From Thermobifida alba (GTDB taxonomy: Bacteria; Actinomycetota; Actinomycetes; Streptosporangiales; Streptosporangiaceae), in the NCBI RefSeq assembly GCF_023208015.1, contig NZ_CP051627.1, positions 806,001-870,000 on the forward strand: a stretch of 64,000 nt of DNA, written 5' to 3'. This document shows, piece by piece, positions 41,777 through 50,318 of the stretch. A program made the translations under genes and the position numbers. Every line of letters starts with the position of its first letter. Positions within the stretch are counted from its first letter, which is position 1. A model generated the notes under the pieces. The model had not been told where the DNA came from. It worked only from the letters and a program-made list of their open reading frames with translations, and ran no database searches.

Positions 41777-42226
41777 ATGGACCTTTCTTCCCTGCTTGCC
41801 GATCTCACCGCCGAGGCCGACCGAAACGGTGTGCAGCAGTTCATCGTCGGCGCTGTCGTACAGCACGGCGGGAAGGTGCTGCTGCTTCAGCGACCCCGGG
41901 ACGACTTCATGGGTGGGATCTTCGAGTTGCCGAGCGGCAAGGTCGAAGCGGGGGAGGCACTGGACGCCGCGCTGGTTCGGGAGGTCGCCGAAGGGACCGG
42001 CCTGGACGTGACCGCCGTCGGTGGCTACCTCGGCAGCTTCGACTACGTTTCCGGCAGCGGGAAGAGGAGCCGACAGTTCACCTTCGCGGTGGACGTGGCC
42101 ACACCCGAACCCGTGGCACTCCAGGAGTGCGACGGCCACACCTGGACGCCCCTCACCGACGACCAGCCCGTGGCCGACGAGGTGAAAGCCGTGCTGAACA
42201 CCTATCGGGAAGCACAGAACAGGTGA
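41777..42226 (+). CDS. Nudix hydrolase
   Basis: 149 residues. The Nudix box is GKVEAGEALDAALVREVAEGTGL (about residues 54-76). It fits the G-x5-E-x7-REV-x-E pattern, with EGTGL at the end. The fold opens with FIVGAVVQHGGKVLLLQRP. Nudix enzymes cleave nucleoside diphosphates linked to another group; the substrate is unknown. The ATG is preceded by GGAACGAGGAAA. The stop overlaps a possible GTG start of the next Nudix gene. Confidence 0.9.
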   Translation: MDLSSLLADLTAEADRNGVQQFIVGAVVQHGGKVLLLQRPRDDFMGGIFELPSGKVEAGEALDAALVREVAEGTGLDVTAVGGYLGSFDYVSGSGKRSRQFTFAVDVATPEPVALQECDGHTWTPLTDDQPVADEVKAVLNTYREAQNR

Positions 42227-42288
42227 CCTCGTACCGGCACGGCAGCCATGCTGCCCGTGATAGAGAACCGAAGGTTTGGAGCCCCGAG

Positions 42289-42762
42289 TTGCCCCGCCCC
42301 GAGTACGTGTTCGACACCAGGCACGACCGCTACCCGCTGGCCGTGCACGTCTTCCTCCTCGACGGGCACGGTCGGGTGCTGTTGATGCGCCGGGCTGGCA
42401 GCGGGTACGCCGACGGCCAACTCGGCCTGCCTGCGGGCCACGTCGACCTCGGGGAGACACCCATCGAGTGCGCGGTGCGGGAGGTCGCCGAGGAGGTGGG
42501 GATCATCCTGGACCCGGGACGGCTGAGGGCGTGCGGGACGATGTTTCGACGCTCCCTGGAACCGAGGGTGGATCTCTTCTTCACCGCGTCGGAGTGGGAC
42601 GGCGAGCCGCGGATCCGGGAACCGCACAAGTGCAGCGAACTCGTCTGGGCGGACCCGGACGCGCTGCCCGACGACGCGCTGGACTTCCTGGCCCAGGCGT
42701 GGGCGGACGCGCGGACCGGTCGGATACTCCGCGAGTACGGCTTCGAACACTCACGAAAGTGA
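42289..42762 (+). CDS. Nudix hydrolase, MutT-like
   Basis: 157 residues from TTG 42289. The Nudix box is GHVDLGETPIECAVREVAEEVGI, a full match to the consensus. The protein opens YPLAVHVFLLDGHGRVLLMRRAGSGYADGQLGLPAGH and ends with EPHKCSELVWADPDALPDDALDFLAQAW. TTGGAG lies 8 nt before the TTG; an in-frame GTG at 42223 overlapping the previous stop would add 22 residues. It forms an operon with the preceding Nudix gene. Confidence 0.88.
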   Translation: MPRPEYVFDTRHDRYPLAVHVFLLDGHGRVLLMRRAGSGYADGQLGLPAGHVDLGETPIECAVREVAEEVGIILDPGRLRACGTMFRRSLEPRVDLFFTASEWDGEPRIREPHKCSELVWADPDALPDDALDFLAQAWADARTGRILREYGFEHSRK

Positions 42763-42765
42763 CAG

Positions 42766-42802
42766 CGCTGCCACGGTCGGGTTCAGAACCGCCGTGGCAG
42801 CG
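42766..42802 (+). terminator. Hairpin after the Nudix pair
   Basis: CGCTGCCACGG (42766-42776) pairs perfectly with CCGTGGCAGCG (42792-42802), 4 bp beyond the stop. Confidence 0.6.
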
Positions 42803-42877
42803 GCACTCCGGTGCACCTGACGACCAGACATCCCGCTCCGCGAAGCGGAGATCGAGCGACCGGCCGGAAGACAGGAC

Positions 42878-43084
42878 ATGAGCATCTATCCACCCACCGA
42901 GTACTCCCGCCTGACCGTCGCCGCCGCCCTGCTCCTCGGCCGTCCCCGCCCAGGCCCCCGCCGGCGTCGCCGCCTCCGCGTGCCCGTCCCCGCCCCGGTC
43001 CTGGACGCCCTCGGCTACGCCCTGGCCGTGGCCGCCGGAGCCCTCGCCCACCACCTCGGCACCCTCCTCGGCCACCTCGGCTGA
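42878..43084 (+). pseudogene. Chimeric ORF built from two other genes of the window
   Basis: 68 codons. The first 14 (MSIYPPTEYSRLTV) match the start of the DUF6879 gene near 38228, together with about 10 bp of upstream DNA (GGAAG-CAGGACAT). The rest matches the last 147 bp of the gene at 36128, read in the same frame to the same stop. A 40-bp part of the join also occurs at 46787. It is most likely a recombination scar; a GGAAGACAGG site precedes the ATG, so translation cannot be excluded. Confidence 0.7.
42911..42950 (+). repeat. 40-bp exact repeat, copy 1
   Basis: CTGACCGTCGCCGCCGCCCT at the start of this segment through CGTCCCCGCC is identical to 46787-46826. It spans the junction of the chimeric ORF. 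Confidence 0.85.
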
Positions 43085-43087
43085 CCC
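42941..43087 (+). repeat. 147-bp repeat, copy 2
   Basis: It is nearly identical to 36374-36520 and supplies the C-terminal part of the chimeric ORF. Confidence 0.85.
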
Positions 43088-43093
43088 GGGAAC

Positions 43094-43133
43094 CGGCTGT
43101 CCTCTTTCCGGGAACCCGAAAAGAGGACAGCCG
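43094..43133 (+). terminator. 14-bp hairpin after the chimeric ORF
   Basis: CGGCTGTCCTCTTT (43094-43107) pairs perfectly with AAAGAGGACAGCCG (43120-43133), 10 bp after the stop. Confidence 0.6.
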
Positions 43134-43332
43134 TACGGGCAGAGAAAAATCCGGTCCTCCCCGAACCGAAAGAGTTGATTCCTTGGAAGAGGGGGTCTGG
43201 TGGCGCACTCGGCCCCGGACTTGCTGCGGGCGAGGCAGCGGCGGTCCTGGAACCGAGTGCGCTTGACAGGGCCGTTCTGAAGTACGAGAGTCAGTGACCA
43301 ACCCGGCTCTTCGTGAGATGAAGGAGAACTCG

Positions 43333-43590
43333 TTGGCCTTCAGGTTTATCGGGAAATGGAACCGTTCACCGGACGGTGACTCTCCGGCCCTGTGGATGGA
43401 TGAAGAGACAGGTGATGTGATCCTGCAAGGATGGAAGATCGACGATCAGGAAGAGATAGCGGAACTATTGGAGACCTCCGAGCGTTCCGAAATACCCGAG
43501 AATGAGACGGTCATCCGTTTTCCCGCAGACATGGTGAACCTGCTCCGGGAGGTGGCTGACGGTGGGTTCGCCGGTTCCGACCCCCGCTGA
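43333..43590 (+). CDS. Small conserved protein upstream of DUF6879
   Basis: 85 residues from TTG 43333. It opens LAFRFIGKWNRSPDGDSPALWMDEETGDVILQGWKI and has IPENETVIRFPADMVNLLREVADG at the end. Proteins of this shape precede DUF6879 genes in actinobacteria; their function is unknown. AAGGAG stands 6 nt before the TTG. A GTG at 43294 would add 13 residues. Its last 29 bp overlap the start of the DUF6879 gene, so the two are co-translated. Confidence 0.75.
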   Translation: MAFRFIGKWNRSPDGDSPALWMDEETGDVILQGWKIDDQEEIAELLETSERSEIPENETVIRFPADMVNLLREVADGGFAGSDPR

Positions 43591-44086
43591 GCTGCTGGAG
43601 AAAGCCGAACGATCGGCGGTGCATCTGGAGATGCGCGACGGCTACATGCGTTCGGACCCGAAATTCATCGCCTGGCAGAGCGGTCACCATCCCGACCCCA
43701 CCGACCGGGAGCAGTGGTGGCGACCGTGGCATGACGTCGTCGCCTCAGCCGTCGAACGAGGCGTGGTGGTCCGTCGGGCGCGGATCGTCTCCGAACCGGT
43801 GAGCGAGTACATCCGCTTCGAATACGACATCACCTACCAGAACATCGCTGCGGGAGAACAGGTGCGCTGGCTGCCCCGCCGCCGTGCCTCCGACCTGGCC
43901 CTTCCAGGAAACGACTTCTGGCTGTTCGACGGACGGCTGGTGCTGTGGAACCACTTCACCGGTGACGGCGAGCTCTCCCCGGAAGGCAAGGAGATCTCCG
44001 CGGACCGGGCGGTCGTCGAACTGTGCGCCACAGCGTTCGAGTCCGTGTGGCAGCGCGGGATCGACCACGCGGACTATCGCGTGTGA
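43562..44086 (+). CDS. DUF6879 family protein
   Basis: 174 residues with the family core: ELLEKAERSAVHLEMRDGYM, VERGVVVRRARIVSEPVSEYIRFEYDIT, GEQVRWLPRRRASDLALPGNDFWLFDGRLVLWNHFTGDGE. The start is a GTG with GAGGTGG about 11 nt upstream, inside the preceding gene. An Scr1-type regulator follows 32 bp later on the same strand, from its own leaderless promoter. Together they form the third DUF6879 cassette of the window. Confidence 0.88.
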   Translation: MGSPVPTPAELLEKAERSAVHLEMRDGYMRSDPKFIAWQSGHHPDPTDREQWWRPWHDVVASAVERGVVVRRARIVSEPVSEYIRFEYDITYQNIAAGEQVRWLPRRRASDLALPGNDFWLFDGRLVLWNHFTGDGELSPEGKEISADRAVVELCATAFESVWQRGIDHADYRV

Positions 44087-44106
44087 TCAAGCCTTCGTCC
44101 TTCTTC

Positions 44107-44121
44107 TAGCCTGGGGGTGTG
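44107..44121 (+). promoter_or_regulatory. -10 box of a leaderless regulator transcript
   Basis: TAGCCT (44107-44112) lies 6 nt before the GTG at 44119, the expected spacing for transcription starting at the first base of the start codon. Confidence 0.55.
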
Positions 44122-44967
44122 TCCACCTCCTCAATGCTGCAACAGGCCCGGCAGGCACTCGCGGTCAGACTGCGAGAAATCCGGGTGGAAGCTGGGCTTA
44201 CCGCCAGTGCTCTGGCCGCGGCGGCTGGATGGCACCGCACCAAGGTTTCCAAACTGGAACACTCGGCCACGATGCCCTCTGCCGAGGACATCAGGACCTG
44301 GTGTCGCCTGTGCGGTGCGGAGGACCAGGCAGCGGAGCTGGTGTCTTCTCTGGTCGCTGTGGACACGATGTGGACCGAGTGGCGGCGACTGGAACGTACC
44401 GGACTGCGCCACGTCCAAGAGGCAGTGCTTCCGCTGTGGGAGCGGACTCGAAGGATCAGGATCTACTCGTCCTGGCTGATTCCCGGTCCGCTGCAAACCG
44501 AAGGCTATATACGTGCCCTTCTCGATGCGACACGACGCCGCCGGAAACTGCTTGACGACGTTGACCAGGCGACAGCGGTCCGCCTCGCCAAACAAGACGT
44601 CCTGTACAAGGGGGAGCACCGATTCGCGATCCTGCTGGAAGAGTCGGTGCTGCGTTACCGGATCGGTGGTCCCGCCGTCCTTGAAACACAGCTCCGCCAT
44701 CTTCTGAGCGTCATGTCACTTCCCTCTGTGAGCCTGGGGATCATTCCGCTGGACGCCGACCGGTCACTGCTCCGCCCGGTCGAAATGTTCTTTATGTTCG
44801 ATGAGGTACAGGTCAACGTAGAGTTCGTCTCTGGTTGGCTACGGGTCACGACTCCCCGGGAGATCGCCATGTACGACCAGACCTTCGGATTGCTTTCGCG
44901 GATGGCGGTCCACGGAAAACGGGCGCGCGAAATAGTCGTCAACGCTCTCGACATCTTGGGCGGCTGA
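44119..44967 (+). CDS. Scr1-type helix-turn-helix regulator, leaderless
   Basis: 282 residues. The HTH (about 12-65) reads LAVRLREIRVEAGLTASALAAAAGWHRTKVSKLE. The effector part has RIRIYSSWLIPGPLQTEGYIRALL, HRFAILLEESVLRYRIGGPAVLETQLRHLL and VSLGIIPLDADRSLLRPVEMFFMFD. No ribosome site precedes the GTG, and a TAGCCT -10 box lies 6 nt upstream, so translation is probably leaderless. It is the regulator for the DUF6879 gene upstream and perhaps the genes downstream. Confidence 0.9.
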   Translation: MSTSSMLQQARQALAVRLREIRVEAGLTASALAAAAGWHRTKVSKLEHSATMPSAEDIRTWCRLCGAEDQAAELVSSLVAVDTMWTEWRRLERTGLRHVQEAVLPLWERTRRIRIYSSWLIPGPLQTEGYIRALLDATRRRRKLLDDVDQATAVRLAKQDVLYKGEHRFAILLEESVLRYRIGGPAVLETQLRHLLSVMSLPSVSLGIIPLDADRSLLRPVEMFFMFDEVQVNVEFVSGWLRVTTPREIAMYDQTFGLLSRMAVHGKRAREIVVNALDILGG

Positions 44968-45069
44968 GTTTCTGCACACTCGTGCACACTCGTTGAGGCC
45001 ACTCCTCCGCTGCTTCTACCGTCGTGGACGTAATCATCCACGGCCAGAGAAACACGGAAGGTGACGTTT

Positions 45070-45498
45070 ATGGCCGTTATCGAACAGCGCTGCGGCGTCC
45101 AAGAGGTGAGCCGGGAGGCCGCACGCACGGAACTGGCGCGGTTCTTCACCGTCATGGAGACGGCGGAGAAGGCACCGGAGATGTTCTCCGCCTACATCGA
45201 CGCCGAGTGGCACCGGCTGTTGGGCAGCCGCGAATACGAGGCCCTGTGCCTGGAGGCGGTCGGTCGGCTCGTCGGGCACCGGGCTGACGCCGGACAGGGG
45301 ACGCCGTCGTGGCTGGAGGTGTACCACGAGCGCTACGGCAACCTCCCCAGGGTGTGGTTCGCCGACGCCGAGGGCACCGTGGACGAGGAGATGTACAAGC
45401 GCTACCTGGCCACCCGGGTCTCCGGGCAGCGGGCTGAGCAGCGTCCGCTGATCGTGTCCTGGGACTGCACCCCCACCACCAACGACGAAGACGAGTAG
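45070..45498 (+). CDS. Conserved protein of unknown function
   Basis: 142 residues. It is acidic and mostly helical: ELARFFTVMETAEKAPEMFSAYIDAEWHRLLGSREYEALCLEAVGRLVGH, then WLEVYHERYGNLPRVWFADAEGTVDEEMYKRYL. I recognise no domain. GGAAGG lies 8 nt before ATG 45070. It is the first of three plus-strand genes (45070, 45588, 46224) that follow the Scr1-type regulator and may be a regulated accessory operon. Confidence 0.7.
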   Translation: MAVIEQRCGVQEVSREAARTELARFFTVMETAEKAPEMFSAYIDAEWHRLLGSREYEALCLEAVGRLVGHRADAGQGTPSWLEVYHERYGNLPRVWFADAEGTVDEEMYKRYLATRVSGQRAEQRPLIVSWDCTPTTNDEDE

Positions 45499-45587
45499 TT
45501 ATCCCGATCTTGCGGACCGAACAGTCCTAGGGCGGGGGAACTGCATGCCGCCCCCGCCCAGCCCGAACTGACCCATTTCCGAGGACA

Positions 45588-46217
45588 TTGATGCACTGTG
45601 TCGTCTCCGCTACCGCCGATCCGGCCGAAATCCACCCCGGGTTGGTCGCACACCAGCAGGACATGATTGCCAGATGCCCCTATCTGGGACCGTCGGTGCA
45701 GCGCGGACTGACCTTGTGGTCCGCTTACCAAGCCGCACCCGGGGAGCAGGCCGACCTGTTCGCCATGTTGCTCGGGCACGCTGAGGAACTGCGGGTCGCC
45801 CGCCGCTCCACGGGGATACTGGCCTGCCGCAACATAGCTGTGCTGGGGCCGAAAGACCAGGAGGAAGCGCGTCGGCTGCTGCAATGGCCTGCCTGGTTGG
45901 CCCGTAATCTCTACGCTCCGGTCCGGCTGATGGTGGGCAGGTTCTGGACCGGTGTGGAACTCACCGACAGCCGAGGCAGGGCCATGCTTCCTCCACCGGT
46001 GGCGTTCTTCTCCCTGCGCACGGCCATACCAAGTCGAGACGGACTGTTTCTCGCTGAGAAAGTTCCCCAGGTCATGGAGGTTCTGGCCCAAGCACCACCC
46101 GATGACGGCCGGGACGTCCTCCGAAGCGTCCTCGGACACGAGGTTGCCGATCCGGCGGCGGTCTACCACCATCTCAAGGCCCGCTTCCCCGTCCCCGACA
46201 CACCCCGAGCACGGTGA
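45588..46217 (+). CDS. Conserved protein of unknown function
   Basis: 209 residues, no domain recognised with confidence. It has no membrane segment. Notable stretches are RNIAVLGPKDQEEARRLLQWPAWLARNLYAPVRLMVGRFW and MLPPPVAFFSLRTAIPSRDGLFLAEKVPQVMEVL. A GAGGACATTG stretch lies before the ATG pair at 45588. The GNAT gene follows after 6 bp, so they are one operon. Confidence 0.7.
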   Translation: MMHCVVSATADPAEIHPGLVAHQQDMIARCPYLGPSVQRGLTLWSAYQAAPGEQADLFAMLLGHAEELRVARRSTGILACRNIAVLGPKDQEEARRLLQWPAWLARNLYAPVRLMVGRFWTGVELTDSRGRAMLPPPVAFFSLRTAIPSRDGLFLAEKVPQVMEVLAQAPPDDGRDVLRSVLGHEVADPAAVYHHLKARFPVPDTPRAR

Positions 46218-46223
46218 GGCGCG

Positions 46224-46784
46224 ATGTTCTCCTTTCCTCTCGACGATGATGCCGAACTGCGTCTGCTGGGGCCCTGGCATGCCGAAGCGCTATTCGCCTG
46301 TGTGGAGGAGAACCGCGAGTACCTGGCGTCGCGGACTTTCATAGCAGATCGAGTCCGTGACCTCACCGGTGCCCGCCGTCTCCTCCAGGAGTACACACGC
46401 CAACACGTCCGCGACACCGGCCATTACGGAGGGATCTGGCTGAACGGTCACCTGGTTGGTGCCGCGATGTTCCGAAGCTTCGACCCCTGCATGGCTACCG
46501 CCGAGGTCGGTGCGTGGCTTGTGCCGGAGGCTCATGGCCGAAGATTGGCAACTCAGGCGCTACGGCACCTGATCGACTGGGCCATCAACCAGCGGGGAAT
46601 CCAACGTGTTCAACTCCAGAGCAGCCCGCGCAACACGCATGGTCGCTCTCTTGCCCGACGCCTCGGGATGACCTATGAGGGCACACTCCGCAGCGCTGTC
46701 ATGGTCAACGGTGTCCGTCACGACAGCGACGTTTGGGCTGTTCTCGCTCATGAGTGGTCCGCCCCGCCGACTGAAGAGAAGTAA
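46224..46784 (+). CDS. GNAT acetyltransferase, RimJ/RimL type
   Basis: 186 residues. The protein follows the RimJ/RimL layout: LRLLGPWHAEALFACVEENREYL at the start, AEVGAWLVPEAHGRRLATQALRHLIDWAI (acetyl-CoA-binding motif A with the (R/Q)xxGxG/A-like VPEAHGRRLAT), and RVQLQSSPRNTHGRSLARRLGMTYEGTLR at the end. Such enzymes acetylate N-termini of ribosomal proteins or small molecules; the substrate is unknown. Confidence 0.88.
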   Translation: MFSFPLDDDAELRLLGPWHAEALFACVEENREYLASRTFIADRVRDLTGARRLLQEYTRQHVRDTGHYGGIWLNGHLVGAAMFRSFDPCMATAEVGAWLVPEAHGRRLATQALRHLIDWAINQRGIQRVQLQSSPRNTHGRSLARRLGMTYEGTLRSAVMVNGVRHDSDVWAVLAHEWSAPPTEEK

Positions 46785-46786
46785 GG

Positions 46787-46826
46787 CTGACCGTCGCCGC
46801 CGCCCTGCTCCTCGGCCGTCCCCGCC
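46787..46826 (+). repeat. 40-bp exact repeat, copy 2
   Basis: It is identical to 42911-42950. It starts 3 bp after the stop codon of the GNAT gene and is not translated here. Confidence 0.85.
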
Positions 46827-46989
46827 GCGCTGACGTGGCCTAGAGCGGCTCTGACGACCATGGTTCTGGGGCCATCGTGGGTGTCTGTGATGGCACTGGG
46901 GACATGATCACGTAGCACCGCGGCCGGGGTTGTCCACAGGGCGCGCGTCGGGGTGGCCGCAGCCCGAGTGCGGTGGCCAGGGTGGGGGC

Positions 46990-47955
46990 ATGGTTTCCTC
47001 CGCTCTCCACCGTTCCCACGCTCCCCTCTCCCTGGCCCTGGGCGTGGCCGCGCGGCAGCACGGACTGCTCACCTGGGCCCAGGCGCGCTCCTGCGGGCTG
47101 CCCCGGGGCGACGTGCGCCGCCTGGTCCGCAGACAGGAGTGGCGCCGCCGCCTGCCCCGGGTCTACGCGGTGCGCGCCCTCACCGACGGGGGCGACGAGG
47201 CGGAGAGGCTGCGCCAGGCGGTCATGGCCGCCCAGCTCGCCCTGGGACCGGCCGCCTTCGCGGGGACGCACACCGCAGCCCGGCTGTGGGGCCTGCAGGG
47301 GCTGCGGCCCTGGGACGGCCAGGAGGTGCACATGGTCGTCCCCGCCCCCGCCGCCCAGCGGCAGATCACCGGCATCCGGCTGCACACCTGGGACACCGCG
47401 CCCGAGGAGGTCGCCCGGACCGGCTCGGGCCTGCGGCTGACCACGCCCGGCCGCACCCTGCGCGACCTGCTGCTGGACGTGGACCGCGCCACCGCCGTGT
47501 GCCTGCTCGACTCGGCGCTGCACCAGCGGCTGGTCCGCGCCGAGGACCTGGCCGCGCTGGAGGCCGCCAACCGGGGGCGGCGCGGCTGCCGCCGGAGCCG
47601 GCCGTGGTGGTCGCTGGCGGACGGGCGCGCGCAGAGCCCGCTGGAGACCCGGGTGCGCCTGGTCTGCGTCGACGGCGGACTGCCGCCCAGCGACCTGCAG
47701 CACCCGTTCCACGACGAGCGGGGCAACCTGCTGGCGCGCGTCGACTTCTGGTGGGCCGACCGGCGGCTCGTCGGCGAGGCCGACGGGCTGGGCCCGCACA
47801 GCCTCCCCGAGGCGCTGGCCCGCGACCGGGTCCGCCAGAACGCCCTGCAGGCGCACGTCCCGGGGGTGCGGATCGTCCGCTTCACCTGGGAGGACCTGAA
47901 ACGGCCCGGATACATCCTCGCCACGGTCGCCGGAGCGGGCGGGGGAGTCCGGTGA
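46990..47955 (+). CDS. AbiEi-like N-terminal HTH with DUF559-like nuclease fold
   Basis: 321 residues. The N-terminal part (VAARQHGLLTWAQARSCGLPRGDVRRLVRRQEWRRRLPRVYAVRA) is the winged-helix typical of AbiEi-type antitoxins and of a large actinobacterial protein group. The C-terminal part ends in a PD-(D/E)XK-like core: ARVDFWWADRRLVGEADG followed by RDRVRQNALQAHVPGVRIVRFTWEDL, as in DUF559/Vsr folds. The key charged residues (Asp, Glu-x-Asp) are present. ATG 46990 is used. No AbiEii-like nucleotidyltransferase lies next to it, so it is not a standard toxin-antitoxin pair. Confidence 0.78.
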   Translation: MVSSALHRSHAPLSLALGVAARQHGLLTWAQARSCGLPRGDVRRLVRRQEWRRRLPRVYAVRALTDGGDEAERLRQAVMAAQLALGPAAFAGTHTAARLWGLQGLRPWDGQEVHMVVPAPAAQRQITGIRLHTWDTAPEEVARTGSGLRLTTPGRTLRDLLLDVDRATAVCLLDSALHQRLVRAEDLAALEAANRGRRGCRRSRPWWSLADGRAQSPLETRVRLVCVDGGLPPSDLQHPFHDERGNLLARVDFWWADRRLVGEADGLGPHSLPEALARDRVRQNALQAHVPGVRIVRFTWEDLKRPGYILATVAGAGGGVR

Positions 47956-48035
47956 CCATGCCGTCGGGGACACGGAGGGCGCTGAAGGCGGCTCTGGGCA
48001 CAGGCCGGTCCGGGACGGCGGCCCCGGCCGAGGCC

Positions 48036-48665
48036 CTAGGACTCGTTGCGGAGCACCGGGACGCCCAGTTCGCTGAGCAGGCGGAGCACGATCCCGACAC
48101 CGAACAGTGCGACGCCGGGCCACAGCAGGCCGGGCGGCTCGTCCACGGAGTCGGCGGGACGGGGGTCGGCGGGGTCGTAGCGGACGTCGACCTCTTCGCC
48201 CTCCTCGGACACCCGGCTGCCGGTGGTCAGCTCGGTGGCCAACGCGTTCAGGCAGTCCAGCGTGTGGTCGTAGTAGGTGCGGGCGGTCGTGTTCTCCTCG
48301 CTGTCGGTCGAGGTCTCCACCCGGCTGTCGACCTGGAGCACCACGCACGCGTCGGTCACCCCGCGTGCGTGCAGCACGCGCTCCTCGATCGTGTCGGTGA
48401 TCATGAACAGGCCGAGGACGAAGGCGAGGGAGGACCCGAAGAGCACCACGAAGCTGGTGTACCGGAGCTGGGGGAGCAGCACCAGGGCGTACCCGGTGAA
48501 CCTGAGCAGGCCTATCAGCGTGCCTCCGACCTGGTTCTCGGCCAGCCACGCGGGACCGTACGCGACCTCCAGGGCCGTGCTGACGACGACGAGCACCAGT
48601 CCGGCGACCGGAGCCCCGACCGCGAACAGCAGCGCGACCAGCCACTCGGTCCACCCCCGGTTCAT
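48036..48665 (-). CDS. DUF3592-like membrane protein
   Basis: 209 residues. Three membrane helices lie at about 8-32, 53-70 and 73-92, followed by a soluble domain (TDACVVLQVDSRVETSTDSEENTTARTYYDHTLDC...VDVRYDPADPRPADSVDEPP) and a final helix near 185-200. The YDP motif after a variable beta region resembles DUF3592 proteins. The role is unknown. ATG 48665 is the first in-frame ATG after the noncoding upstream region. Confidence 0.7.
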   Translation of the reverse strand: MNRGWTEWLVALLFAVGAPVAGLVLVVVSTALEVAYGPAWLAENQVGGTLIGLLRFTGYALVLLPQLRYTSFVVLFGSSLAFVLGLFMITDTIEERVLHARGVTDACVVLQVDSRVETSTDSEENTTARTYYDHTLDCLNALATELTTGSRVSEEGEEVDVRYDPADPRPADSVDEPPGLLWPGVALFGVGIVLRLLSELGVPVLRNES

Positions 48666-49255
48666 GCGGACGCCCCGTCTCCGTACGGTGCGGTCCCGCC
48701 GCCGAGCCGGTGGGGCGACCACAGAACCGGCGCCACGGCCGGGGCCGTCCGAACGGCCGCGGCGCACAGGGGGGAGGCGTCGCCGTTCCCGGCCGGCTGC
48801 GGGGAACGGCCGCGGCAGCACCCCCGGGGCCGGGGCGGTGCCGTCTTCGGGAATGGTGAGAAGCGCGCCACGCCATCCTCCGGTTCTCGCCGGCAGTCGT
48901 CTGTTAACCCAACAGACCGGGCGTCGCGGAGCAAGGTGACAGTAAAAACTGGCCGGAAGCGGACAATCGTCGAGGACCGGCGATCCGTGGTCGTGCCGCC
49001 GGTCGCGGGAGCGCCGAGGGCGGGTTCGGAAGCGGGAGCAGCCGGGGAGAGGCGACGGGACCGGGGGTCCGGTTCGTCGAGCCGCACCCTCGCCCCACAA
49101 GCCGTCGCCGCCCGTGTCGGGCTGCCACCGGCGTGGGGGTGAACCACACGGCCTCCGGTACGCTCCGGGCCTGCGTGCCCGGCACCGCGGCCCCTCCACC
49201 GGCACCACCCGGTCCGCCCGCGGTGCCGTCCGTTCCGGACGCGGCGGCGGACCGG
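48666..49255. other. 590-bp gap without a supported gene
   Basis: No frame here has a domain, good codon pattern and ribosome site together. A short palindrome TCTGTT-AACCC-AACAGA lies at about 48899-48915. The gap may hold promoters for the minus-strand membrane protein gene, or a decayed gene. Confidence 0.4.
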
Positions 49256-49594
49256 TCAGGAGTCGCAGCTCTGGCAGCGCCGCACCGCGGAGCGGTCGGT
49301 GTTGCCGTGCGTGGCGCGGGCGGGGTTGGTGGGGCTGATGCGCCGCCACAGGTGCGGGTCGGGGTCGATGATCCACCCCCACAGCGGGGCCGCGATCTCG
49401 GAGTCGGACTGGTGCGTGCAGCCCAGCCGGTGGGCGATTCTGCGCGGGGAGATCAGGATCGTGCCGGGCGGAAAACCGCTGTCCGGGGACGTCCCGGACT
49501 CCGGGGCCCCGCTGTGCTCCGAGGCGGGACGCCGAGACGGGGAACAGGCGCATCCGGCGCCGACGAGCAGGTCGCAGTGGTCACAACGTCGCAT
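49256..49594 (-). CDS. Small cysteine-containing protein of unknown function
   Basis: 112 residues from ATG 49594. It has two CxxC knuckles, at the start (MRRCDHCDLL) and at the end (RRCQSCDS), with a central part ILISPRRIAHRLGCTHQ and APLWGWIID. The four cysteines could form one zinc ribbon. I know of no assigned function. An in-frame start at 49627 is also possible. Confidence 0.55.
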   Translation of the reverse strand: MRRCDHCDLLVGAGCACSPSRRPASEHSGAPESGTSPDSGFPPGTILISPRRIAHRLGCTHQSDSEIAAPLWGWIIDPDPHLWRRISPTNPARATHGNTDRSAVRRCQSCDS

Positions 49595-49760
49595 GGCCCC
49601 ATCATGGCGGCGACCGGTGACAGTCACCCGTCGCCGGCCGGGGAAGCGCCCGTCCCGCCCACCCGGCGGTGCCGGGACACCGCCGGGGCGGGCCCGTGTG
49701 TAGCGGGAGGGCGGCGGGGTAACCGGAACGGGTCAGCCACCGGAAGCGACGGGAGGCGCC

Positions 49761-50318
49761 GTGGCAGCACGGGTATCGCGGACGGCACACCGGTCGGGGG
49801 CACGCCGCGCGCAGATCGCGCTGCCCGGCACCGTCCTCGGCTTCGGCCTGGGCGGGTTCGTCGACGGCATCCTGCTCCACCAGATCCTGCAGTGGCACCA
49901 CATGCTGTCCAGTGCCGGCAGCGACACCATCGGCCTGCGCCCCTATCCACCGGACACCGTGCCGGGCCTGCGGATGAACACGGTGTGGGACGGTGTCTTC
50001 CACGTGGTCGTCTGGCTGGCGGTGCTGGTCGGGCTGGCCCTGCTGTACTCGCGGGTGACCGAGGCCCGCGGCCGGGTGTGGGGATCGCGGGCGCTGTGGG
50101 GCTGGGTCCTGGTCGGCTGGGGCCTGTTCAACCTCGTCGAGGGCGTCGTCGACCACCACGTCCTCGGCATCCACCACGTGCGTCCGGGCCCCCACCAGCT
50201 CTGGTGGGACCTGGGGTTCCTCGCCCTGGGCGTCCTGCTGGCCGTCGGCGGGTGGCTGCTGCAGCGCGGCGCCGTCCCGGTCGGGACGGCGCCGTCCGCC
50301 GAGGAGGCCCGGCGGTGA
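49761..50318 (+). CDS. DUF2243 family membrane protein
   Basis: 185 residues with four membrane helices. The family signature is LGFGLGGFVDGILLHQILQWHHMLS and later WGLFNLVEGVVDHHVLGIHHVRPG. Conserved histidines in both hint at metal or haem contact. The stop overlaps the next start as GTGA, so it is coupled to the CtaG-like gene. This pair is common in actinobacteria near cytochrome oxidase functions. Confidence 0.9.
   Translation: MAARVSRTAHRSGARRAQIALPGTVLGFGLGGFVDGILLHQILQWHHMLSSAGSDTIGLRPYPPDTVPGLRMNTVWDGVFHVVVWLAVLVGLALLYSRVTEARGRVWGSRALWGWVLVGWGLFNLVEGVVDHHVLGIHHVRPGPHQLWWDLGFLALGVLLAVGGWLLQRGAVPVGTAPSAEEARR

Noticed and set aside
46990-47955. AbiE toxin-antitoxin system
   Set aside because: Only the AbiEi-like winged helix is present; there is no AbiEii nucleotidyltransferase next to it and the C-terminus is DUF559-like.
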